Shown: positions 11,432-22,300 of the stretch, piece by piece
Numbering within the stretch: the stretch's first letter is position 1
Layout: the number at the start of each line of letters is the position of its first letter
Assembly: GCF_001625305.1 (NCBI RefSeq)
Contig: NW_017804187.1
Location: 313,785 to 377,784 of the forward strand
Direction of reading: 5' to 3'
Origin: Branchiostoma belcheri
Lineage: Eukaryota > Chordata > Leptocardii > Amphioxiformes > Branchiostomatidae
Length of the DNA stretch: 64,000 bases
The notes under the pieces: generated by a model
What the model saw: the letters and a program-made list of their open reading frames with translations, nothing else
Told to the model about the DNA's origin: nothing
Databases searched by the model: none
Made by a program: the position numbers and the translations under genes

Positions 11432-12630
11432 TAGTGTCTACTTTAACTCAGTTAACATTAGGTTACAAAAAGTAAAGTTACATATGGCTGACATAGATCG
11501 ATGTTTTGTGTGATGAGAGTGACCTCAGGTCACCCTGATGTACACATGTGAAACTGTAGCCTTTGCCCCAGTTCTGTTACACACAAACTCGCTACATTCT
11601 GTACATATATGTGTCAGGAACCGCTACATCTTCTGTGACCTACTGAGGATTCTGCTACATTCTATACATACATGTGTCAGAAACCGCTACATCTTCCAGT
11701 GACCCACTGAGAATTCTGTTACATTCTGTACATGCATGTGTCAGAACTTGCTACATTTTCCACATACATATGTGTGGCAACTCAGTGACAGTCCTGCAGT
11801 GTTGCAGGGATGGTGGGGAATTCGGATGTTTGGGAGGGTATTGAAAGAGAAAATACCAGGTTTGTTTGTTGGGAATAAGTTTGTTTGTGGGGGATAAACA
11901 GTACTATTTTGTATAAGTCATCATCAGTAAGTTCTCATAACATTTCTTAAGGAAAAAGATTATGGCCCCCTAGCAGCTTACTTCACTTTCCAAATTAGAA
12001 ACAAAAAAAAAAGAAATTGCAAGAACTGCTAAACTGGCAAAGAAAGAAGTAAACCAACAACAAGTATGTTGGATAATGTCTGAATGGCTATAGTATAAGT
12101 ACAACCATCAAAATTAATGGAGTACATTATATATGTTCACCTGACTCAACCCTTGCCAATGCCATGTTCCCTCTGACAAAGCAGACATGTTACAGTTAGT
12201 TTACAAAATTCCCAAATTTGTTTCACCAAATCCTGCCAAACCGCAAATTAGATCTGTCACACCCCTGCCAGCTGTTACCATGGTAACAGGCACATTCCGA
12301 ACTCTCAAGTCCAAAGTCACTCCCCTTACATCGCTACAGGCCATGAGGAGCTTGTGGGTGTCCAGGTTCACTTCAACTATCTGGGCTTCGTGCCAGGGGG
12401 AAGTTAACTGTCTGTTTTAAAGACACTACAATGTATACTTAAGATTTCCATCAGAAATTGCCAAGGAGGTTCTTGACCTGTTTTCACTGTTGATCTATTT
12501 TGTTTGTTTGTCAACTTGGAAAGATCTGGAAGCTTGAATGTCCTTTCTAGTGGTGACCATAACGGTTTAGACTTTCTTGTGTAAGTATACCTACAAGTAT
12601 AAAATTAATATTGGCTGTACCTTGCCCCTT
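11432..12630. other. No gene recognised; short local repeats
   Basis: 11590-11770 has three diverged copies of a CGCTACATCTTC...GAGGATTCTGCTACATTCT unit of about 75 bp. No coding signal otherwise. Confidence 0.55.
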
Positions 12631-13430
12631 GCTCCCCTCCAGTTATATATAGGTTCCGAAATTAAAGTATAAATCTCTAAGAAGTGTAAATAAATATGGG
12701 AGAGATTATTAAGAGTATAAGTTAACAAGATAACGAAGTCTACTTTGTCCAACACGTCAGCTTGTGTCACTCCTAGTTACCCAGTACCAGCTACATTTTG
12801 TACATCTGGCATTGCTCCCCTCCAGTATATATAGGTTCCTGAAATTAAAGTTTAAATATCCAAGAGAGAGTATAACTTATAATAAGTTAACAAGATAACG
12901 AAGTCTACTTTGTCTGACACATCAGCTTGTGTCACTTCTGGTTACCCTGAACCAGCTACATCTGGCACTGTCTGGTAGAGGTTGGTGTTTAATTGTCAGG
13001 TTTGGGTTGTTTTTGGTGACCTGCAAGTTTTCCCTGACATGTGCTGAACATCAGGGTTTTTCTTAGAGCCTTAGCCTGGTCCCCAGTCTTCTAAGGGCTT
13101 CCCACAGCGCTAGCCTGTTACCATGAAGCAGATACATCCAGGTAGAGGCTGGTGTTTATCTGTCAGGTTTGGGTTGTTTTTGGTGACCTGCAAGTTTTCT
13201 CTGACATTTGCTAAACATCAGGGTGTCCCACAGTGATAGCCTGGTTCCCAGTCTCCTTAGGGCTTCCGGCTGCTAGCCTAGTTCCCTAAACCAGCTACAT
13301 CTGGCAGAGTCTGCTGTTTAATTGTCAGGTTTGGGTTGTTTTGGTGACCAGACTTCTAAGGGCTTCAGGCTGCTACATAGCCTGGTTCCCAGTCGCTTCT
13401 GGCTGCTATATATTCAAGTTCCCGGTCTTC
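12631..13430. repeat. Nested local direct duplications
   Basis: 12631-12812 and 12813-12970 are diverged tandem copies (shared AACAAGATAACGAAGTCTAC). 12966-13075, 13128-13223 and 13295-13345 share GTCAGGTTTGGGTTGTTTTT, giving three copies of a second unit. The following 13350-13460 has repeated AGCCTGGTTCCCAGTC units. Confidence 0.8.
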
Positions 13431-14608
13431 TTATGGCTTCTGGCTGTTAGCCTGGTCTCCAGTCTCTCGCTAATCGCATAGCTATACAATGTAGCATGGT
13501 TCCCAGTATCCCCAAGGTAAATTCCAGTTCCCTTTCCCTCAGCTTTATGCCCCCTCTTACTACTGCACACACATACTACTGCCCCACCTGTCTCCAGGGT
13601 GACAACCATGAAATACCTCCAACCTGTGGGGAACTCAGGTTCATGATGGAACTAGGTCACAGGTCAGGGGTTGTGACCTGACCTTACCACTCAGGTGACA
13701 TCTACTGTAAATAAGTGTCCTTGAATTGATAGCTTTACCCTGTGGAAGGAAAACTGAAGATGTTTTCACTGAATGAAGATGCACTCCTTTGCAGTTTCGA
13801 TTTGAGCACTGACTGAAGTTGTTCATATTACATTGTATATTAGGCCTGTTGCAGCTCACACAATGAAACCACCTTTTCATACATCTGGGCAGCCATGCAA
13901 TGTGGAAACTTCACATTTATATTATTTACAATTTATGCAGTTGTTTCAAAGTCCAAGGCCAGAGCAAGATTCCTCTCCCCAATGTCACAGTCCCTGTAAA
14001 TTAATAAATGCTCAACCCTGTCTAACAGGACCACTCAGCGGACCAATAAAATGTGACCAGGTGGTCACCAATAGACAGGAAGTTTGTGTCAATGACCACC
14101 AAAAGGGGGCCGCATTGGGCTGGGTGGTCCTTATACAGAGGCGGTCGGTCACTAGCGTAGTTCAAATTGGTCCTGACACTGGGATGGAAGAACTGATAAT
14201 TTTGCCAGGTTAGATTATAAATGCCCCCCTCCCCATAGAACATTATGCCTGGCCTACTGGGGGTCACTCTGGTCACTGAGAAACCTTCACAAAATACCGT
14301 GTCTGTTTTCAAGGTCAAAGAAGGTCACGCCATAATCAGATCAGGCTTGCCACAAATGTGTCGACCTCTACTCGGATCTGACCTCTGCTGGCCAGTTGTT
14401 GGTGAAGGTCGTAACCTGTGACGACCTGCACATGGCAGAGCAGCAGGGCTGAAGGTCACACGCTGAGGTTTCAGCACAGGCGTGACCTTGGGGATTATTC
14501 CGCTGTGTTCCATATTCTTAATAGGTTTGCACCAATGTGAAACTAATGATAAATCTAACCCTACATCATAAATTGTACTACTTAGGAGCAAAGCAAAGTT
14601 GTGTTCTG
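13431..14608. other. No gene recognised
   Basis: Nothing that looks like the missing FRAS1 signal-peptide exon is visible here, nor any other exon. Confidence 0.5.
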
Positions 14609-14823
14609 GTAGCCTCTACCAGGCTTCGGGAGGCGACTGGAAAGAGTAGAAATTGGCCAAATCGAGAGATAGCATGCCGGGGGAGTTCCATGCTCTGCTG
14701 GAGAGTACATTTTGCCGCACCCGAACTGTTCTCTCCACCAGACCAACTCCCCCGGCATGCTATCTCTCGATTTGGCCGATTTCTACTCTTTCCAGCTGCC
14801 TCCCGAAGCCTGGTAGAGGCTAC
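14609..14823. repeat. Near-perfect hairpin, about 80-bp arms
   Basis: The left arm (GTAGCCTCTACCAGGCTTCG through AGCATGCCGGGGGAGTT) is matched in reverse complement by the right arm ending CCTGGTAGAGGCTAC. A partial third copy of the right arm follows at about 14860-14910. It lies 160 bp upstream of the first FRAS1 exon found. Confidence 0.85.
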
Positions 14824-14983
14824 GTAACTCCAAAGTACAGTTTTCCATACCCATTATTTGGTAAATTTCTACACTTTCCAGCCACCTCCTGAAGCCTGGT
14901 AGAGGCTAACATTCTGGCTGGTCTCAGAATCCTCTCTACAGTGACCTATGACCTGACCTGACCTTTTGACCTTGTCTCCGCAG

Positions 14984-17900
14984 AACTCGACCTTCTGGAA
15001 GCCGGAGGTTTGCTCGTTGTGTCGCTGCGAAGACGACATCGCGATCTGTGAGACGATTGGCTGTCAGAACCCGCACTGCGACACTGACAATGTGAGTAGA
15101 AATTTTTATTTGTATTTTCAATATTTGTAGTACAATCCCTTGTCAAATTTTTTTCACCACTACAGCATTGCAGTCATGATCACCCTTCTCCGCTTTCTGT
15201 TCTTCGTAATATTTCAGTTTGTCTTGTCCACTCTCTGGTATTACGCTCCAGATCTCTTTCTATTAACAACTTCAACAACATCAGGGAGCCAGGTGGAAAC
15301 TACTGAGGATGGCACCCAGGCTTCTTGATATTATTTTGGATTAGTCATAGGGTTACCAAACCTATTATAGCTCCCGAGTCCCTACAGCCTCTCTTAATAT
15401 TTTGCAGAAATGATGTAGGACTCGGGAGCTATAATAGGTTTGGTAACCAGGCTAGATTAGTCCAGAGTTTTTAGTAATTTTAGACTAACAGTAAGATGTT
15501 TGTTATACAGGGAGGTGTGTTGAAGTACCTTCCTGATCGCTGCTGTCCGGAGTGTGTCATGGAGACAGCGAGATCCTGCGAACATGAGGGAGAGGTGCTG
15601 GGGGTACGTACAAACAGACAAACAGACAAACACACAAACAAACAAACACAGCTCTCTGGAAAATCTAAACACTCATGCTGTACTAGACAGAGGAATAATT
15701 GAAAACATAGTCAAAGTTCATGACATATTAAGAATTGTAACAGGTACAATATATGGCAAAAAAATAGTGCATATTATACTACTATAAGGCTACCAGGCTG
15801 AGCATTGCAATCAAACACTACTAGCTAAGTGTTGCTGGTTGTATGTTTGTGATTTTGTAGATTCAATATCGATAAGTAGATCTTGTTTTGCAACTCTTTC
15901 CTTCCCTCCTCCTTCTTTGATAATAATCATAACAGGTACAAAGGCAAAGTTTTGTAGACTACAGTGTAGCATAATTGTATCATAAGACTACTGGCTACTT
16001 GCTGGTTGTATGGTGGTGATTTTGTAGCTTGGTTTGTGATTTTGTCCCTCCATCGCTGCCCCCCACAGCATGACACCATGTGGCGCCCGACCCCGTGCTC
16101 GTCCTGTACATGTTGGGACGGCAGCGTGACCTGCAGACAGGAGTCCTGCCGAAACTCCCCCTGTCTGCAGGGAGAGGTACTGCATCAGACAGAGCAGGAC
16201 TGCTGCCCAACATGCATCCGGCCTGGACGTGAGTCAAACTTCTTCACACACAATCACAACTAGTGCTGCATACCTAAACCCACATTCAGGTTCAGGTCCG
16301 GATTCAAGTCCAGAGGTTTAGGTTCAGTTCTGGAATTGTAAGTCAAGACCTAAAAGCATATACAAAATTGCATGTTGGCAACCTTGCAATGTTGTCTGGG
16401 CAAAACTTTGGCCACAAAACATGGAGGCGCTAACACTTGACGATGCCCGATGGAAATGTTTTCTTCATTTTGCAGCACAGATTTTGCAATATATGGAAGG
16501 TTTTATGTGGTTTGGAAAAAAAGGGCTATGTGACTTTGTACATTATTTTGCTTCCTGTCAATCTCACCCTCAGGGTCCTGTAACTATGGCGACACCCGTT
16601 ACCATGACGGCGACACCTGGCAACTGGTGCCCTGCACCCACTGCACCTGCGAGGACGTACAGACCAGGTGTTACATCGCAGACTGTGCACCTGTCGTGTG
16701 TGGCCAGGTGAGGCTACAGGTGTTCAACTCTAGGTGTTCAACTGGGGATTGGAAACCTTGTTTTAAATTATCCTTAAAGTTCATCTGTGTTCAACTTGGT
16801 AGAATCATAGTAAAATGTTGAACTTTATTCCAACACAAGGGTTGCACAGAGATCAAATTTTCAACAACCACTGTCGCCTTCATCAGGATAATTAATGACC
16901 AATCACTTCCGAATGTAAACTCGTGAGAGTTACAGACACGTGACCTTAGTCACTCGAGACAAAAGTGCCAGGAAGTTTATATTGTCCACCGTTTGGAGTG
17001 CCCTGATATATATGGCCTTCTTAACACCTCTTAAACCTGGTTGTTTATTATACAGAATGAGGAGATAGTTGTGCGGCCAGGTCAGTGCTGCCCTGAGTGC
17101 GCCGGCCGCTCCTGTACCGAACGGAACCAGGAGTACCTCGACGGGCAGCAGTGGAAACCCGATCCCTGCACCACCTGTGTCTGTCGCCATGGTAACAGAC
17201 ACTGTGTACACACCACCTGTCCGGAAAACCCCATCTGCCCACCTGTAAGTAAAAACACTCGATCAACTCAAATGTGTATGTAGATTATGATAGACTAACG
17301 TCAATTTGTGGATACATAGTAAACATTTAAAAACGTTTATTCCGTACATCAGATTCTGATATATGTTTGTGAAGAAACTTAGGATACTAAGATACAAACA
17401 CACTAAGATAGCACTGTTTCAACTGAGAAGTTTAAACAATGCAAAAACCTTCTAGACTGAATGAAAATATGTCCTTGTGGATACACGTGTCGATTATATC
17501 AGTGTAGCACAAATGATGAATTTCAAATTCACGAATCTGACGATAACTTTGTTCCCTGCAGGACACCCTGAGTGTGGTAAGAGAAGGCAGCTGCTGTCCA
17601 GACTGTGTTCCCAGGCAAGGTAAGAACTTCAAATATCAGAGTTATCAACGGTTACCAAGAATTAAGGTGTTCAAAAACTTGTATTTCCCCAGAACTATCA
17701 TGGACTGGAACTCGTTGCCACCAAGCACAGTTGGGGCATCATCACTAGAAAGCTTTAAACAACTCATGCAATTAAATGTGCAAAGATTAAGAGTAACATG
17801 TCGTTTGGTGTGATATAGCTAGCTGCTGCCGCGCCGCGTGCCTGCGAAGCTGGTGTGTTACTCCGAAGGGAGGTTATCTATACCAGCTATACCGATACAA

Positions 17901-19318
17901 ACATACTGCCATATATATATTGTACTCTACACAACTGTTGAGCAATAGTTAACACATATTCTGACGTCCCCCCAGCACCCTGTGATGTCAGTGGTGTGAC
18001 CAGGTACAGTGGAGACATGTGGAACTCGACTGGTTGTGAGGTCTGCACCTGTGAGGCCGGCACTGTCAGCTGTTTCACTGCCGAGTGTGCGCAGCTCAAC
18101 TGTCAGGGGGTCAGTCATCATTATTTGCTGTTCAATTGAACCCTGCTGTCTTACTGTAGAATTCTATTTATCTCTCATAACTGGACTTTAGGCATAACAC
18201 ATAATATTGTGGGGATGTCACCCCAGGAGGACATTGAAAAGCCCCAGAAGGTGACAAGTCTTTCTTGGATAAATAAATTAAAGAAGTATAGAACAAGAAC
18301 ACATCTTTTTTTGTTAAGTATGTACAAACTACATAAAACCAGAGAGTAAGGTTTGATCCACTCCAACATGAACCCCTGCTCTTTGTGAACTTCTTCCATA
18401 AGGGAACAACATTGGGGCTTTTAGATACTAATTTACATGTAAGTCAATAACGCCAACAACGAGACCGCCTTGGCACTGTAACTTGGACTGTGTTGTTGTG
18501 TTTTTGTTGATATTGTTGTTGTTGTTTTCCCCAGTCTGAAGAGGTTATCCACAAGCCGGGGAAATGTTGTCCGGAATGTTCCTCACCTGGAGCTCATGTG
18601 TTGTTGTTGATCATGTTGATGTTGTTGTTGTCAATATTAATGATTGTTGTCGATGCTTATGTTTTCGGCAGTCAGAAGAGGTTATCCACAAGCCGGGAAA
18701 GTGTTGTCCGGAATGTTCCTCACCTGGAGCAGAGTGTCAGGTTCAGGACAGGATCTACCAGGTAAGATCTTGTCCGTGTTTCTAACTAACTGCCATTTAG
18801 TGCACCCTATAATTCTGCAATTAGTTTTTCTAAGTTAATAAGTTTGTTGCTTGTAGTCGTGGCAGTAAGACTGACTCTTAACTTGTAGTTGTGACAGAGC
18901 ACCCTACAATCTCTGCAATAGCTTACAGAGAAAACGAAATCTTCAATACTTTTCCTGGGTTGATACAGTTGTTACTTGTAGATGTGATAGTGGGCTGTGT
19001 GTTCTTAGGTATTCCTTTTACACAACCTGTATAGACTCTCACCGGTTGTATAGCATTTGTGTATAAAGAAAACTCCAATATCTTCATGTACCAATTTCTG
19101 TCAAAATTTCTATCAACCAGATAAAACTATTTTTAGATTGAACTATTATAATACTTGTGTTTTCCTATAGGATGGTGAGAGTTGGGAGCTGGATCTGTGT
19201 AGACGCTGCAGTTGTCGACAGGGCCAAGTTCAATGTTACCACGAAACTTGCTCCCCCTGTCCACAAGGCACCAGAACTGCACATGTACCTGGAGAATGCT
19301 GTGGAGAATGCCAGCCAG
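14984..19318 (+). CDS. FRAS1: FRAS1 exons 1-9: six VWC modules
   Basis: Residues 1-371 hold six von Willebrand factor C modules, recognised by CxxCxC cores and CCPEC-type endings. VWC1 is partial: exon 1 starts at NSTFWKPEVCSLCRC and exon 2 ends it with RCCPECV. VWC2 runs through exon 3 (WRPTPCSSCTC to CCPTC). VWC3 uses exons 3-5, VWC4 exons 5-6 (WKPDPCTTCVC to CCPDC), VWC5 exons 6-8 (GCEVCTC to CCPEC) and VWC6 exons 8-9 (LCRRCSC to ECCGEC). VWC modules are disulphide-rich and often bind growth factors; the ligand here is unknown. Upstream residues of VWC1 and the signal peptide should lie in an earlier exon that I could not find. The exon 7 donor follows CAGGGG at 18109. A truncated second copy of exon 8 sits at 18535-18593. 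Confidence 0.92.
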
Positions 19319-22300
19319 GTAAACATACATACCTGTACTTGTTATGTTGACTGAAGGGAAACATATTGTTTTTGCTCAGTTTCTTCCTCTTCTTCTCCAA
19401 ACAGTGACCTCTGACCTGGCCAATGACCTGATTTTTTTATGTCTGTCACCTTGGCAACTAGTGTTGGGTTACATCATGTTGCAATTTCATAGTAGGAGGG
19501 ATTTAGACTCCTGTCATCATATATGTGAATATGTTTGAGTAAGAGTTAACGGAGCAGACCAAATGCGAAGGTAAACATTTGCATTTTCTTTGTAAATGTT
19601 ACTTTTCTAGTTAAGGTTACTTTCACAAAGAAGCATGTTTAGATGTCTAATAAGTCCTGTTTCCCCCCCCAGTGTCGTGCGGTGCGTCCTGTGCCTCCTG
19701 TGACGCCCAGACCCCGGACTCCTGCACAGCCTGTACAGACAGCAGCGCCCTCTTGCAGGAGGGGCGATGTGTGCAGGCCTGCAGTACCGCGCACTACCGC
19801 GCGGGGGAGCACCTGTGCGGTGCCTGTCACCAGAGCTGCAGCAGCTGTGCAGGTCAGTTTACGTCAATTTACAATCACGTACAGGGGCCCAATAATTTGG
19901 AACAACCAAGTACAACTTTAGAGCTTTCATAAATAACCCCACACATTCCTAATTTTTGTTTATGTTTCCTTGTTTACTACTTTCATTACTACTTTTCATT
20001 ATTGTAGATAGTATTGTATCGCATTATATTTTATTGTTTTGTTTCATTAACCCATTACCTAAGTAATTTCTTATTTATCCGATTGATTTGAATTGTTTAT
20101 CACGTTATGAAGGGAGGCCTCATAAGCATTTTATGCTTCCGGCCTCCCTGCACTTTTCTTGTATTTGTATTGGTACATTTTGTTTTAATGTGCGAAATAA
20201 ACTGAACTGAACTGAACTGCAGGACCGACGCAGCACCACTGCAGGGCTTGTGCAGACGGCCTGCAGCTGAAACACGGACAGTGTGTGACTGACTGTGGGG
20301 AGGGGTTCTACACACAGGATGGGGAGTGCAGAGGTGGGTCAATCTGGCAACTTTTCTTTCTAATGTGATATACAAGGCTTAGTAGTCAATAGCAGTGAAT
20401 AATTTCATGAAGTTTCATCAAATGGGTTTTCACATTAAATTTTGCTGCAGTATAATTTAGAAACAGTCATTGCTGCCCTGAAGAAGGTAACAGATTGTTA
20501 CCAAAATGTCAGATGTGAAATTCCACTGGTTGTTGAATAAAGAACCTGAAATACAAAGTAGTTTTTGTTAGAACAGCAAAGTTTTGTCAAACCCTTCGAA
20601 TGCATGATGATATTGCATAGAAAGACCAAAGATATATTGAATTTTCTTATGTTTCAATTAGAAACCTGCACCAAACTTTCCAAAAAACTTTCTCCCATTT
20701 GTCTGCCCCCAGCCTGCCATAGCAGCTGCTCCAGGTGCTCAGGACCAGGTGCAGACAGCTGCCAGGCCTGCCAGGTGCTGTCCCAGGTGCTGAAGGACGG
20801 CAGCTGTACAGACAGGTGCGGGAAGAAGCAGTATGTCAGAGATGGGAAGTGCCACGGTGAGTTGTACTGAGAACTTTCTCGATATCTTCAGATGTTTTTC
20901 TGTAATTAAAATTCTGTGTTGGTAGTGCATCTGTATCTGTATCTGTATAGGCGGTATAACCGCCCTTCGGCGTAACACACCAGCTTCTGTATCTGTATAG
21001 CCGGTATAACCGCCCTATGGCGTAACACACCAGCTTCTGTATCTGTATAGCCGGTATAACCGCCCTATGGCGTAACACACCAGCTTCACAGGCACGCGGT
21101 GCGGCGGCAGCTAGCTATATTACACCTATCGACTTGTTACACCTAATATTTATCAAATATTATTCTTCCATCTTTTATGCATGTATGTAATGATTGTGAG
21201 ATGTATAATATTATTTGTACCCCTGCCACAGACTGCGATGCCGGCTGCCTGACGTGTGCGCCGGACAGTTCGGCCTGTACCAGCTGCCCCCGTCACCATG
21301 TGCTGCATGAGGGACGCTGCACACGGACATGCCCGCAGGGATTCTACCAGAACCAACAGACTTGCAGAGGTACGTTCTTCACAGTAGGAAAACTTCAATT
21401 GTCCAAACCTATGCAGGACAGGTGTGGTTGTCTCTGCATCTCTCGTTGTCAGGCAGACATAGAGTGACTTTATCTCTGACTGACAACTAAGGAAATGGCG
21501 AAGATAACATATTTTGTTTTTGTTTCTTCTTCTCATAAAAACATAATGTATTTTGGCTCTGTTTCCTCTTCTTCTCTAAACAACAAAGGAATTCTGCCAG
21601 AACCAGCAGAGTTGCAGAAGTACAGAAGTACTGTAATATGTTATCTTTCACAGTATGAAATCATATAATTGTTTTTTTTTTAAATCTTTTTCTCTGAAGA
21701 ACAAAAAGGAAATGAGCTTGAGAGGTAGAGGTACCCACTTCTTACAAATAGTAGCATAATTTATTGATGCAACTTTTGTAATGTGAACTGCAAACTGTAA
21801 AAACTCCCTGCAGCGTGCCACCCGTCCTGCCAGCGGTGCCGAGGCCCGCAGCCCAACCAGTGTGTCGCCTGCGGGAACAGCAAAGTGCTGTACAACGAGC
21901 AGTGCCTGGAGCGCTGTCCTGTGGGCTTCATCGCACAGCAGGGGTCATGTGAAGGTCAGTACAGGAAACAGTATAGGGTTCAGGGGTCACGTGAAGGTCA
22001 GTAGGTTTAGGGGTCATTTGAAGGCCAGTATAAGACCAGAAGAAAAATCGTATTTTATAAGTCCCTTCATGTGGATTTGTAACCCTAGTAATTTGATGGT
22101 TGTATTTTTAAAAGAATTGTCTTGTAAAATTTCTCAGCCATCTTTAGGCTAGGATCAGTTCCTGACGTTCATCTTTAATTTTTGCTGACACTCCTTTCCT
22201 ATCCCAGCATGCCACATCAGCTGCCGTGCCTGCCTGGGTCCGCTCGACTCCGACTGTCTCTCCTGCAACGCCGCTGGCGAGGTCATCCTCAGGTCAAGGG

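Noticed and set aside
18535-18593. An extra FRAS1 exon
   Set aside because: A truncated copy of exon 8 without a donor at the right place; including it breaks the phase.
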